The notes under the pieces are model-generated. The model saw nothing but the letters and a program-made list of their open reading frames with translations. It had not been told where the DNA came from and ran no database searches. The translations under genes and the position numbers were made by a program. From contig JBIMKP010000023.1 in NCBI GenBank assembly GCA_051861545.1, positions 1 to 64,000 on the forward strand: DNA of 64,000 nt. Direction: 5' to 3'. Of the stretch, positions 43,983 through 53,387 are shown piece by piece; the first letter of the stretch is position 1, and every line of letters begins with the position of its first letter. The DNA comes from CAISCU01 sp051861545. GTDB lineage: Bacteria; Bacteroidota; Bacteroidia; UKL13-3.

Positions 43983-45713
43983 TTGAATAATACTCAAAAT
44001 ATCGAAATTCCTGATTACTTAAAGAATTCAAGTACTTATTTAGTTGTAGCTACAGACTTAACAGGTAATATAATTTATTACAATCAAGCCTATTCTAATC
44101 TCTATAAGAACCTTATTACAAAAGATTTCAAATCAACTATAATGTCTGCTATACATCCTGCTGATAATGATATTATTATCAAAGCAGTTGAGAAATGCTT
44201 ACAGAATAAATTTGAATCAACAAGTCTGCAAGTAAGAAAACCTCTTGCAAATACAAATAGATATAGCTGGACTCATTGGGAATTTTCTGCCATTTTAAAT
44301 AAAGAATATGAACCGGAAGGAATCATGTGTCTGGGCATAGATTTAACAGAAAACTTTGAGGTTTTTGGAAACTTTAAAGAATTTAGTGAGCGGGTTGAAA
44401 CTATTATTCAAAATTTAACGGATGGTTTTTTTGTATTAGACAGTAACTGGAAGTTTAAATCTTCAAATACAATTATTGAAAAATATTTTGGCAAGTCGAA
44501 ATATGAGTTAGTAGAAGGCAGTTTATGGGATATTGACCCAGAAATTGAAAACTCAAATTTAGGTCGCGAACTAAAAAGATCGATGGAAACAAAAACTAGT
44601 TTCCAATTTACAGATTACTTTTCAAGGGTAAATCAATGGCTAAGGGTAACTATTTACTATTCAGAAAAAGGTATTGCAGTATTTCTTAGGGATATTACAA
44701 CGGAACACACAGTTGAAGAGAAATTGATTGTTTCTGAAATGAGATTAAATGCATTGGTTAATAGCAGTACAAGTATAAATGTGCTGATTTCTCCTGATAA
44801 AAAAATCATGCATTTCAACAAAATTGCAGACAAAACAGCAGAAATATTTTTTGGAAAAAAACTTCAAGAAGGAGAATCATTTGAGCAATATGTTCCAGAA
44901 ATTTTAAAGGAAAAATTCGAGTATTCTATTGCTGAATCACTACTTGGAAATGAAGTTAGTAAAGAAGAATTCCTTCATCTAAATAATTCAGAAGGTATTT
45001 GGCATAAGGTAAGTTACAAACCTGTATATAACGGAAAAGAAATTATTGGAATTAGTTTTAATGCTGAAAATATTCATCAGTCCAAAATAATTGAGCTAGA
45101 AAATAATTATCTCAATAAAACATTAACCGCCCTCTACAATAGCTCTAGGTATAGCAAACTCATGATTTCTAAAGATTATAATGTTATCTTTTTTAATAGA
45201 GTTGCATCAGCTTTTGTTAAACGAGAGTTTGGTGTTAAAATGGAAAGAAATGGCAACGTTTTTAAATACATTAATAACGAAATTCTTCCCGACTTTAAAC
45301 TATTCATTGATCAAGCTTTAAATGGCAGAATTTGTCAAACAGAATATGTTGCTAATTTTCCAAAATCTGGTAAAGCTTGGGTAAGATTAGAAATCTACCC
45401 AGTGTATGATGAAAACAAAGAGGTAGTTGGTGTATCGTATAATGCAATTGATATCTCAAGCAGAAAACTCGATAGACTAACCATTGAAGACCAATCAAAA
45501 AGACTCAAAGAAATTGCTTTTACCCAATCGCATATTATTAGAAAACCAGTAGCAAACATGATTGGATTAATAAATCTGATTGAAACTGAAAACCTTAATG
45601 AAGAAAACAAGTTCATCCTATCAAAACTTCAGGAATCTTTAAGTGAACTTGATAATGTAATCTATGATTTAGTTGGTAAATCGGTAAGCAATAATCAAGA
45701 AAAACTACTTTAG
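43983..45713 (+). CDS. Multi-PAS sensor protein with HisKA-like domain but no ATPase domain
   Basis: A 576-residue cytoplasmic protein with four PAS-like units (about 12-130, 136-250, 255-370 and 380-500; for example YNQAYSNLY, VGVSYNAIDISSRK). It ends in a histidine-kinase dimerisation-type hairpin (about 508-568) with the phospho-acceptor-like H in QSHIIRKPVANMIGLINLIE. In normal kinases a HATPase domain of about 120 residues follows; here the frame stops right after the hairpin, and only 3 bp remain before the next, convergent gene. It therefore cannot autophosphorylate by itself. No in-frame ATG exists near the start; TTG at 43983 is the likely start. Confidence 0.82.
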   Translation: MNNTQNIEIPDYLKNSSTYLVVATDLTGNIIYYNQAYSNLYKNLITKDFKSTIMSAIHPADNDIIIKAVEKCLQNKFESTSLQVRKPLANTNRYSWTHWEFSAILNKEYEPEGIMCLGIDLTENFEVFGNFKEFSERVETIIQNLTDGFFVLDSNWKFKSSNTIIEKYFGKSKYELVEGSLWDIDPEIENSNLGRELKRSMETKTSFQFTDYFSRVNQWLRVTIYYSEKGIAVFLRDITTEHTVEEKLIVSEMRLNALVNSSTSINVLISPDKKIMHFNKIADKTAEIFFGKKLQEGESFEQYVPEILKEKFEYSIAESLLGNEVSKEEFLHLNNSEGIWHKVSYKPVYNGKEIIGISFNAENIHQSKIIELENNYLNKTLTALYNSSRYSKLMISKDYNVIFFNRVASAFVKREFGVKMERNGNVFKYINNEILPDFKLFIDQALNGRICQTEYVANFPKSGKAWVRLEIYPVYDENKEVVGVSYNAIDISSRKLDRLTIEDQSKRLKEIAFTQSHIIRKPVANMIGLINLIETENLNEENKFILSKLQESLSELDNVIYDLVGKSVSNNQEKLL

Positions 45714-45716
45714 GTT

Positions 45717-46049
45717 TTACTTTATATTTAAATAGACAAAATACAAGATTGATAACATCAAAGCCAGCCAAACCAATCGGATTAAGGTTTTGATGAGCAT
45801 GGCTAAATATGTAATTACTGCAATTCCCAAACAAACCAAAGTTATACTCAACATTTGTTGCTCATAATTTGCTAAATACTGGATATCCGGAATTTCTGCA
45901 TTCTGCAGCCATTTTTTTCCTAATGGATAAGTTGGTTTAGCATCTAAAAACTTAATTCTAATCCATTCGTAACCCGCTTTAAAGGCTACGAATGGAGCTA
46001 GAATCATGAGGATTACTCCTATTAGTTTTAAAACTATTTTTTGAATCAT
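45717..46049 (-). CDS. Small membrane protein, unknown
   Basis: A 110-residue protein with an N-terminal hydrophobic helix (about 4-26) and two close hydrophobic helices at about 67-107, probably three membrane passes with a short external segment (YPLGKKWLQNAEIPDIQ). No recognisable family. It starts 1 bp after the ftcD stop, so it is co-transcribed with it, but a functional link is not evident. Confidence 0.72.
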   Translation of the reverse strand: MIQKIVLKLIGVILMILAPFVAFKAGYEWIRIKFLDAKPTYPLGKKWLQNAEIPDIQYLANYEQQMLSITLVCLGIAVITYLAMLIKTLIRLVWLALMLSILYFVYLNIK

Positions 46050-46050
46050 A

Positions 46051-47736
46051 TTAAACTAAAGCTGCTTCAACTCTTTCAAGAATTTCATCAGCAGTTTTGT
46101 GATTTAAAGCCAATAAATTTTTAGCATCTTGAACCATTTTATCAGCCCAAACTCTGTCTTTTAATCCTTTTGCATTCACCAAAACATTAAAATATGCCCC
46201 TCTTACCGCAGTTTTAACACACAAAACACCAACACCAGCATCGGTAATTGAATTTTGATTTCCTTTTTCAACCATTGCTTCAAGTAAAGCCAAAGTTTCG
46301 TAGGAAGTTTTCATTACTTTAAATGGAACTTCACAAGCAAATTTGGTGGCATCTTCAATTGCCGCTGTTCTTGCTTTCTTTTCTTCATCTGTATTTTTAG
46401 GTAAAGCAAAAGCCTTCATAATTTCATTAAATGCAGCGGTGTCTTCATCAACCGACCTTAACAAAATATCTTTAAGTTCTTGTCCTTTTGAAGCCCATTC
46501 CGAAAAATAACTTAATTGTTCTTCCCAACCTCTTTTTCCTGCTGATAAATTAGCAACCATTGTACCTAATGAAGCACCTAAACTTCCACAATAAGCGCTA
46601 ATTGAACCTCCACCAGGTGCAGGACTTTCACTCGCTGTTTCATCAGCAAATTCAGTTAAATTCATTTGAATTAACCTTGATTCTGCTGAATTTTTTAATT
46701 TGTATTCTATGATTTTCTTTTCAGGATTGAAAGGAGATAATTCATCTAAACCCAAAGATTTTATAGCAATTTGAATCAGCTCTTTTTCGCTTACTCCAGT
46801 TGAACGATTTTGTTTAGCTAAATAATGTTTGCCTGCATCGAGCATGGCTTTCAAAGGAATCAAACCAACCAATTCACTACCTGTAACACGCATTCCTCTT
46901 TTATCTGCACTCTTACATACTTCATCAAAAGCTTGGTGAACAGAAGTAATATTATAATTAGTAAGATTCATACTAATTTGAGCAATTCCATATTCTTCAA
47001 TGTACCAACCAATGGCTTTACAAGCTTTTAATGTACCTGGAATTCTTACATCGTTTCCATCGGCATCTTTAACTACTTTACCTGTTATTGGATTACCTTC
47101 TCTTTTAACTCTACCAGCTTCTCTTACATCAAAAGCAACTGAGTTTGCAAAACGAACCGATTTTGTATTTAGATTAACATTATAAGCAATTAAAAAATCT
47201 CTTGCTCCAATAACTGTAGCTCCAGATTTAGCTGGAAATATAGCAGGACCAAAATCGGGTTTCCATTCAGGAAGTTTAATTTTGTCGAAAAATCCTTCGT
47301 ATTCTCCACCTCTAATAATTGAAAGGTTATTTCTCTCTTTATTTGGTTGAGCATATTCGTATAAATATGCAGGAATACTTAATTCCTCTCCTACTCGTTT
47401 CGCTAATTTCACGGCCCATTCAGCAGTTTCTTCCATAGAAATTCCACTAACAGGAATTAAAGGACAAACATCGGTTGCACCCATACGTGGATGTTCACCT
47501 TTATGTTTACTCATATCTATTAATTCTGATGCTTTTTTAATGGCTCTAAAAGCAGCTTCAATAACAGGAGCTGGTTCACCAACAAATGTTACAACAGTGC
47601 GGTTTGTGGCCTTACCTGGATCAACATCTAAAAGCATTACACCTTCAACTGCTTCAATTTCATTTGTAATTAATTTTATCAGCTGAATATCGTTTCCTTC
47701 ACTAAAATTTGGAACACACTCAATTAGTTTTTTCAT
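46051..47736 (-). CDS. ftcD: Bifunctional glutamate formimidoyltransferase / formimidoyl-THF cyclodeaminase
   Basis: Completes histidine breakdown by transferring the formimino group from formimino-glutamate to tetrahydrofolate and then releasing ammonia. The N-terminal transferase domain (residues 1 to about 310) begins MKKLIECVPNFSEGNDIQLI and has ATNRTVVTFVG and HPRMGATDVCPLIPV. The C-terminal cyclodeaminase domain (about 365-561) has ESPAPGGGSISAYCGSLGASLG. The two-domain fusion resembles the animal FTCD. A longer frame reaches TTG at 47784, but that TTG coincides with a -33 promoter element, so ATG at 47736 is chosen (561 residues). No other hut gene is nearby. Confidence 0.94.
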   Translation of the reverse strand: MKKLIECVPNFSEGNDIQLIKLITNEIEAVEGVMLLDVDPGKATNRTVVTFVGEPAPVIEAAFRAIKKASELIDMSKHKGEHPRMGATDVCPLIPVSGISMEETAEWAVKLAKRVGEELSIPAYLYEYAQPNKERNNLSIIRGGEYEGFFDKIKLPEWKPDFGPAIFPAKSGATVIGARDFLIAYNVNLNTKSVRFANSVAFDVREAGRVKREGNPITGKVVKDADGNDVRIPGTLKACKAIGWYIEEYGIAQISMNLTNYNITSVHQAFDEVCKSADKRGMRVTGSELVGLIPLKAMLDAGKHYLAKQNRSTGVSEKELIQIAIKSLGLDELSPFNPEKKIIEYKLKNSAESRLIQMNLTEFADETASESPAPGGGSISAYCGSLGASLGTMVANLSAGKRGWEEQLSYFSEWASKGQELKDILLRSVDEDTAAFNEIMKAFALPKNTDEEKKARTAAIEDATKFACEVPFKVMKTSYETLALLEAMVEKGNQNSITDAGVGVLCVKTAVRGAYFNVLVNAKGLKDRVWADKMVQDAKNLLALNHKTADEILERVEAALV

Positions 47737-47753
47737 GCGGTTTGATTTACTTG

Positions 47754-47784
47754 CAAGATTAAACTTATCATCCCAAATTGCCAA
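47754..47784 (-). promoter_or_regulatory. Putative ftcD promoter TTG-N20-TAATCTTG
   Basis: On the minus strand TTG (47784-47782) and TAATCTTG (47761-47754) are 20 bp apart, close to the phylum's TTG-N19-TAnnTTTG rule, 17 bp before the chosen ATG. Confidence 0.55.
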
Positions 47785-47949
47785 GATGGAAGTTAAATCA
47801 AGTTGTTTTACCTGAATTAAATTTAGGTATGCCTCAGAAAATTAAAAAAAACAAAGTATATTCAATTAATAGAAATTAGTAAATATCTGTTTTTCAATTA
47901 TTTAAAAATTACCATTTAGTAAGCAATTTTTATTATTCACTTTTGAATC

Positions 47950-50076
47950 ATGAATCAGTTTGAACCCGCTGAAATAGCGAAAATTATCATTCACGAAACA
48001 GGCTCCAACCTTTTTCTAACCGGAAAAGCAGGAACAGGTAAAACAACTTTGTTGAAGGAAATCATTCAGGATTCTCCCAAAAACCTTGTTATACTTGCTC
48101 CAACAGGCGTTGCTGCAATGAACGCAGGTGGAATGACAATACATTCATTTTTTCAATTACCCTTTTCAACTTATATAAAACCTGGTGCAAATGGTGCAGT
48201 ATCAAAATATATGCTGCTCAAAAATTTGCGTTTCTCAGATGATAAAATCGAACTAATAAAAAACCTTCAACTAATTATTATTGATGAAATTAGTATGGTT
48301 AGGGCTGATGTTATTGATGCCATTGATGATATTCTAAGACATGTAAGAAACAAAGCAAATGAACCTTTTGGTGGTGCACAAATGTTGTTTATTGGTGATT
48401 TGTTTCAATTACCACCCGTTGTAAAAGATGATGAAATGGCTTTATTATCTCAGTTTTATGCAAGCCCATTTTTCTTTGAAGCAACTGTAATGAAACTTGC
48501 TCCATTTAAAACAATTGAATTAAATAAAATTTACCGCCAACAAGACATTAAATTCATCGATTTATTAAACAAAATCAGAAATAATGAATGTGAAAATTCT
48601 GATTTTGAGCTGATGAAAAGCTTGAGAAAATCAATGCCGAATCCAATTCCAAAGGGAACCATTATTTTATCAAGTCATAATTACCAATCAGAAGCCATCA
48701 ACAAAAATTCAATAGATGTATTAGCTGGACAGTCTTATTCCTATAAAGCTAGTTTTTCTGGTAATTTTAATGAAAGGAATGTACCAGGTGAACTTGAATT
48801 GGAACTAAAAGTAGGCGCCCAAGTTATGTTTACTAAAAACGATAGTTCTGGACTTCAAAAATACTACAACGGAAAAATTGCTGTAATTTCTAAACTAGAA
48901 AAAGATTCGGTATTTGTGAGTTTTGATGATGAAGAAGAGTTTGAAGTAAGTAAAGAAAATTGGACCAATCATGAGTATGTTTATGATGCTGATGAAGATA
49001 GGATTCAGAAAAAAGAACTAGGAAAATTCACTCAATATCCACTCAAATTAGCTTGGGCAATTACTATTCATAAAAGTCAAGGTTTAACTTTTAATGAAGT
49101 ACTGATTGATGCTGGAAAATCTTTTGCTGCTGGCCAGGTTTATGTTGCACTTAGTAGGTGCACTAGTTTAAACGGCCTAGGACTACTTTCAGAGATTTCA
49201 CCATCCAATATTATATCAGATAGAAATATTGTCAATTTTCTGAAAAAGCAAACGAGTCCGCAAGATTGGATTGAGGAATTGGAATTAGAAAAAAGAATGT
49301 ACTCAATTCTAAATATGAATGATTGTTTTGCGATGTATGAATTAATTCAAATAGAAAAAAGTACAATTTCTCAATTGCAAAAACTTGCTGTTTTTGAACA
49401 CGAAACTTTTGGAAAAAACTGGAAGAAAATTCAAAATATGATTCTCCATTTAGATGAAATGGCAGAAAAATTTAAGCAATTAATCAACTTTAAATTCAGA
49501 GAAGAAAATGAAGATATTGATTGGATTAGCCAAAAAATTCTGGGAGCAAAACGCTACTTCATCAAAGAGTTGGGAGAAAATGGTCTTGAACCGCTGGTGG
49601 AAATAAAAACAGATGTTTCAAGCAAAAAAAGAATCAAAGGCTTGAATAAAATTTTGGATAAATTCAAAAATCAAATCATTCAAAAAAGAAAAAAAATTGC
49701 CTTTGTAACAATGCCTGGTATGAAGCTAAGCGTTGAAATTCCTTCAGAAAAAACAGTCGTAAAACCAGGAAAAGGTGAGTCGAAATTAATTACACACGAT
49801 ATGTTTGTTGCTGGTATGAAAGTACCTGAAATTGCTAAATCAAGAAATATGGCTGAATCAACAATTGAAGGACATCTTTCTGAACTAGTTGTTGATGGAA
49901 TGTTGGACTATAAACTAATTATATCTGATGAAGAAATTCAAAAAATTAATCAAGTAAAAGAGGAAAAATCATTTGAGGGTTTAAAGCCGCTATTTGATGA
50001 ATTTAATGGAACTTATACTTATTCGAAGCTTAGAATTGCTGTACAATTACATAAAAAACTACAAGAATTATCTTAA
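47950..50076 (+). CDS. PIF1-like ATP-dependent DNA helicase with C-terminal HTH domain
   Basis: A 708-residue superfamily 1B helicase. Walker A is LTGKAGTGKTTLLKEI (about residue 27), Walker B is IIIDEISMVRAD (about 110), and later motifs include LFIGDLFQLPPV, ITIHKSQGLTFNEV and YVALSRCTSLNGL. These are those of PIF1/RecD-like enzymes. After about residue 430 comes a helical region and, near 610-660, a winged/helix-turn-helix segment (HDMFVAGMKVPEIAKSRNMA, ESTIEGHLSELV) like the one at the end of RecQ helicases. It probably unwinds G-quadruplex or R-loop/stalled-fork DNA. The last 9 bp overlap the convergent DUF721 gene. Confidence 0.92.
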   Translation: MNQFEPAEIAKIIIHETGSNLFLTGKAGTGKTTLLKEIIQDSPKNLVILAPTGVAAMNAGGMTIHSFFQLPFSTYIKPGANGAVSKYMLLKNLRFSDDKIELIKNLQLIIIDEISMVRADVIDAIDDILRHVRNKANEPFGGAQMLFIGDLFQLPPVVKDDEMALLSQFYASPFFFEATVMKLAPFKTIELNKIYRQQDIKFIDLLNKIRNNECENSDFELMKSLRKSMPNPIPKGTIILSSHNYQSEAINKNSIDVLAGQSYSYKASFSGNFNERNVPGELELELKVGAQVMFTKNDSSGLQKYYNGKIAVISKLEKDSVFVSFDDEEEFEVSKENWTNHEYVYDADEDRIQKKELGKFTQYPLKLAWAITIHKSQGLTFNEVLIDAGKSFAAGQVYVALSRCTSLNGLGLLSEISPSNIISDRNIVNFLKKQTSPQDWIEELELEKRMYSILNMNDCFAMYELIQIEKSTISQLQKLAVFEHETFGKNWKKIQNMILHLDEMAEKFKQLINFKFREENEDIDWISQKILGAKRYFIKELGENGLEPLVEIKTDVSSKKRIKGLNKILDKFKNQIIQKRKKIAFVTMPGMKLSVEIPSEKTVVKPGKGESKLITHDMFVAGMKVPEIAKSRNMAESTIEGHLSELVVDGMLDYKLIISDEEIQKINQVKEEKSFEGLKPLFDEFNGTYTYSKLRIAVQLHKKLQELS

Positions 50077-50358
50077 AACAATTTCTTCTATAAAATCAGA
50101 ACCAACAAACTGGTTGACTAATTCAACCATTTTAGTTCTTTGGTAATTTAATTCTTGTTTTAAAGCTGGGGAATCAATGTATAAATAAAGCTTTCCTCCA
50201 TTTACGTAAAGTTTTGTTGTATGATTGGCAATCATTGTTCCAGCAATTTTCTCCCAATCGGCAACTAATTTGGCTTCTTTAAGTTGGAGCCCTAATTTGT
50301 CCTTTTCAAGAAATTGTCCAATAATATCTTTTAAACTTTGTTCATTCGAATACCTCAT
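50068..50358 (-). CDS. DUF721 domain protein
   Basis: A 96-residue protein of the DUF721 family found beside recF or gyrB in many bacteria. The core is GLQLKEAKLVADWEKIAGTMIANHTTKLYVNGGKLYLYIDS (given in part) followed by QELNYQRTKMVELVNQ. Its role is not firmly known; a nucleic-acid or replication-linked function is suspected from gene context. It lies 58 bp after recF, same strand. Confidence 0.85.
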   Translation of the reverse strand: MRYSNEQSLKDIIGQFLEKDKLGLQLKEAKLVADWEKIAGTMIANHTTKLYVNGGKLYLYIDSPALKQELNYQRTKMVELVNQFVGSDFIEEIVLR

Positions 50359-50416
50359 GATTCAAATTTAGTCAATTCATGTGAAATTGAATTGAGTATC
50401 TGTTTTAAGTTTAAAA

Positions 50417-51505
50417 TCAATTACTAATATGGTGAAATACAACCTCTACGTTTGAAATGAATTTAAAAGCATCTTCAATTCTTTTTTTATGTGTATCGGT
50501 AATGAAAATCTGACCAAATTCTTGGTTACTAATGCGTTTTATCAAGGAACTTAATCGATCTTCATCGAGTTTTTCAAAAATATCATCTAATAATAACAAA
50601 GGTTTTTCGCCTGTTCTCATCTTGAGGTAATCGAAAAAAGCGAGTTTTAATGCTATCATAAACGATTTTTGTTGTCCTTGCGAGCCAAATTTCTTAACGG
50701 GAAACCCATTCAATACAAAATTAAAATCATCTTTATGAACACCTTTAGTGGTTCTTTGAGCTAGTCTATCAACTTGTTCTTGTATAATTAAAATTTCATC
50801 AAAAGGCTTTTCACTTAAATCCGATTGGTAATTTATTTCCGCTAATTCGGCACCAGAAGAAATTTCGTGGTAATGATTTCTGAACAAATCGTATAATTCA
50901 CGAACCATTTCATTTCGTTTATTAAAAATAATGGAGCCAAACTCAACTAATTTAGAATTATAAACCATCAACAATTCCATATCAACAGAATAGCCTTCTG
51001 CCAAATCTTTTAATAATTTATTTCTTTGGTCTAATTGTCGGTTATACGACATCAAAGCATACAAAAATTGCTTGTCACAACTCGATAAAATAGTATCAAA
51101 TAAACGTCTTCTTTCTTCTGAAGATTCATGAATAATTTGAATATCACCTGGTAAAATCATCACAAGAGGAATAGTTCCAATATGGTCTGCAAATTTTTCT
51201 GGTTCATTATTATTTACAAAAAGTGACTTTTTTGAACCCTTTTGATAAAAAAGCCTGAGATGCTGAGAAATTGATTCTTTAATTAGGTTCGATTCAATGC
51301 TAAACCAAGGTTCATCATGTTGTACAGAATGTTGATCTTGGCCATTAAAAAAACTTTTTGTGAAAGCTAAATAATAAATTGCATCAAGAATATTGGTCTT
51401 ACCAATTCCATTTTTTCCTGTAAAACAGTTGACTTGTTTACAGAATACAAAATCTGCAAAAGCGTGGTTTTTAAAGTTTTGCAGTTTTAATCCATCCAGA
51501 TACAT
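50417..51505 (-). CDS. recF: DNA replication/repair protein RecF
   Basis: An SMC-like ATPase that helps load RecA at single-strand gaps. Walker A CFTGKNGIGKTNILDAIYYL (about residue 30), the ABC-type signature in FGSQGQQKSFMIALKLA (about 272) and Walker B PLLLLDDIFEKLDEDR (about 305) are intact. 362 residues. DnaA, DnaN and GyrB are not adjacent, as is usual in this phylum. Confidence 0.97.
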   Translation of the reverse strand: MYLDGLKLQNFKNHAFADFVFCKQVNCFTGKNGIGKTNILDAIYYLAFTKSFFNGQDQHSVQHDEPWFSIESNLIKESISQHLRLFYQKGSKKSLFVNNNEPEKFADHIGTIPLVMILPGDIQIIHESSEERRRLFDTILSSCDKQFLYALMSYNRQLDQRNKLLKDLAEGYSVDMELLMVYNSKLVEFGSIIFNKRNEMVRELYDLFRNHYHEISSGAELAEINYQSDLSEKPFDEILIIQEQVDRLAQRTTKGVHKDDFNFVLNGFPVKKFGSQGQQKSFMIALKLAFFDYLKMRTGEKPLLLLDDIFEKLDEDRLSSLIKRISNQEFGQIFITDTHKKRIEDAFKFISNVEVVFHHISN

Positions 51506-51582
51506 GACTGCAAGGTAAGATTTTAGTTAATTGAGAAGAATGTAAAAATATTTCTAACTGATTATGAGCACTTCACATACAC

Positions 51583-51612
51583 TTGGCAATAACAAGATTT
51601 TGGTTACTTTTG
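51583..51612 (+). promoter_or_regulatory. pdhA promoter TTG-N19-TACTTTTG
   Basis: TTG at 51583-51585, a 19-bp spacer, then TACTTTTG at 51605-51612 followed by CA. This is a perfect fit to the Bacteroidota housekeeping consensus, 13 bp before the pdhA ATG. Confidence 0.85.
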
Positions 51613-51625
51613 CAATTCTCAAAAA

Positions 51626-52621
51626 ATGGCAAAACAAACTTTTACAAAAGAAACCTATTTGAACTGGTATGAGTCAATGATGCTCATGCGCAGATTCGAA
51701 GAAAAATCGGCACAGCTATATGGTCAACAAAAGATCAAAGGCTTCTGTCATTTGTATATCGGTCAAGAAGCAGTTGTTGCAGGAACGATGAGTGCTCTTG
51801 AAAAAGACGATAGATTAATAACTGCTTACCGAGACCATGCTCATGCATTGGCATGCGGAATTCCTGCTAGAGAAGTAATGGCTGAGCTTTATGGCAAAGC
51901 TACAGGCTGCTCAAAAGGAAAAGGTGGTTCAATGCACATGTTTAGCAAAGAGCATAATTTCTTTGGTGGACATGGAATTGTTGGAGGACAAATTCCTTTA
52001 GGTGCTGGTATTGCATTTGCTGATATGTACCGCGGTGGTAAGCAGGTTACTGTTTGCTATTTTGGTGATGGTGCAGTTCGTCAAGGAGCTTTACATGAAA
52101 CCTTTAATATGGCTATGTTATGGAAGATTCCAGTAATTTTTGTTATTGAAAACAATGGTTACGCAATGGGAACTTCTGTTGAAAGAACCTCAAACGTAGA
52201 AGAATTATACAAAATTGGTTTGGCTTACGATATGCCTTCTGAATCTGTTGACGGTATGAGAACCGAAGACGTTCATGAAGCGATTGCTAGAGCTGCCGAA
52301 AGAGGTAGAAAAGGCGATGGTCCTTCTTTGCTAGAAATCAGAACCTACAGATATCGTGGTCATAGTATGAGCGATCCTGCAAAATATCGTACCAAAGAAG
52401 AAGTAGAAGAATACAAAAAACAAGATCCAATTGAACAAGTGAAAAGTGTAATCCTTGCAAAAAAATGGGCTACAGAAGCTGATCTTGAAAAAATTGAAGA
52501 AAAAGTGAATGAAATCGTGCTTGATTCAGTAGAATTTAGCGAAAACTCTCCTTATCCGGATGAGTCTGAATTATTTACTGATGTTTACAAGGAAAGCGGT
52601 TACCCCTTTATTAAAGAATAA
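51626..52621 (+). CDS. pdhA: Pyruvate dehydrogenase E1 component, alpha subunit
   Basis: The thiamine-diphosphate-binding alpha subunit of the E1 alpha2-beta2 enzyme, which decarboxylates pyruvate. The ThDP motif GDGAVRQGALHETFNMAMLW, then IPVIFVIENNGYAMG and the phosphorylation-loop-like YRYRGHSMSDPAKYR, are present. 331 residues, the usual size. The beta subunit and E2/E3 genes are not in the window. It is followed after 13 bp by a TPR gene. Confidence 0.96.
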   Translation: MAKQTFTKETYLNWYESMMLMRRFEEKSAQLYGQQKIKGFCHLYIGQEAVVAGTMSALEKDDRLITAYRDHAHALACGIPAREVMAELYGKATGCSKGKGGSMHMFSKEHNFFGGHGIVGGQIPLGAGIAFADMYRGGKQVTVCYFGDGAVRQGALHETFNMAMLWKIPVIFVIENNGYAMGTSVERTSNVEELYKIGLAYDMPSESVDGMRTEDVHEAIARAAERGRKGDGPSLLEIRTYRYRGHSMSDPAKYRTKEEVEEYKKQDPIEQVKSVILAKKWATEADLEKIEEKVNEIVLDSVEFSENSPYPDESELFTDVYKESGYPFIKE

Positions 52622-52634
52622 GAATAGTTAAGAA

Positions 52635-53330
52635 ATGGAGAATTCTGAAGAAAAAAAACAATTAGACCTTGATGCAACATTAATTGGAACATCGCATAAG
52701 GTTGAATCATTTTATGAAAACAATAAAAAAGGTATCCAATATGGCGCTTTGGTTATTGTTTTAGCTGTTGGAGCCTATATTGGTTTCAAATCTTTTTATA
52801 TAGAGCCTAAAGAAAAAGAAGCTCAAGCTGCTATGTTTCAAGCTCAAGCTTGGTTCGAAAAAGATAGTTTTGATTTGGCTTTAAATGGTCAAGGTAGTAT
52901 TGAAGGTTTTAATTCAATTGCTGAAACTTATGGATTAACTAATGCTGGTAATTTAGCTCATTATTATGCTGGTGTTTGTAATATGCGTAAAGGCGATTTC
53001 GCTGCTGCAATCGATCATCTTAAAGATTTCTCTACAGAAAATGAATTAGTTGGACCTTTAGCAACTGGCTTATTAGGTGATGCTTATTCTGAAAGTGGTG
53101 ATTATGATAAAGCTGCTTCTCAATACATGAAAGCTGCTAACCAAAGCAAAAACAAATTAACATCTCCAATTTTCCTTAAAAAGGCTGGTATTGCTTTTGA
53201 AGAATTAAAAAACTTTGGAAAAGCTGCTGATGCTTACGAAAAAATCAAAAAGGATTATTCTGAAAGCCAAGAGGCTGGTGATATCGATAAGTATATCGCT
53301 CGCGCTAAGGCAATGGAATCAGCTAATTAA
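52635..53330 (+). CDS. TPR-repeat inner-membrane protein (YfgM-like)
   Basis: A 231-residue protein with a short cytoplasmic N-terminus, one membrane helix (about 33-54, YGALVIVLAVGAYIGFK) and an extracytoplasmic tetratricopeptide array (AHYYAGVCNMRKGDFAAAIDHL, GDAYSESGDYDKAASQYMKAA; parts). This layout matches the YfgM family of SecYEG-associated proteins. It lies between pdhA and ribH and is followed by a hairpin terminator, so it is probably the end of the pdhA transcript. Confidence 0.85.
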   Translation: MENSEEKKQLDLDATLIGTSHKVESFYENNKKGIQYGALVIVLAVGAYIGFKSFYIEPKEKEAQAAMFQAQAWFEKDSFDLALNGQGSIEGFNSIAETYGLTNAGNLAHYYAGVCNMRKGDFAAAIDHLKDFSTENELVGPLATGLLGDAYSESGDYDKAASQYMKAANQSKNKLTSPIFLKKAGIAFEELKNFGKAADAYEKIKKDYSESQEAGDIDKYIARAKAMESAN

Positions 53331-53348
53331 TTTTTATAATCGTATTTG

Positions 53349-53378
53349 AAAAGCCAATCGAAAGGTTGGCTTTTTTAT
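53349..53378 (+). terminator. Terminator between the TPR gene and ribH
   Basis: AAAAGCCAATC and GGTTGGCTTTT pair (one G-T wobble) around a GAAA tetraloop, followed by T6. It ends about 10 bp before the ribH ATG. Confidence 0.88.
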
Positions 53379-53387
53379 TTTTAAAAT

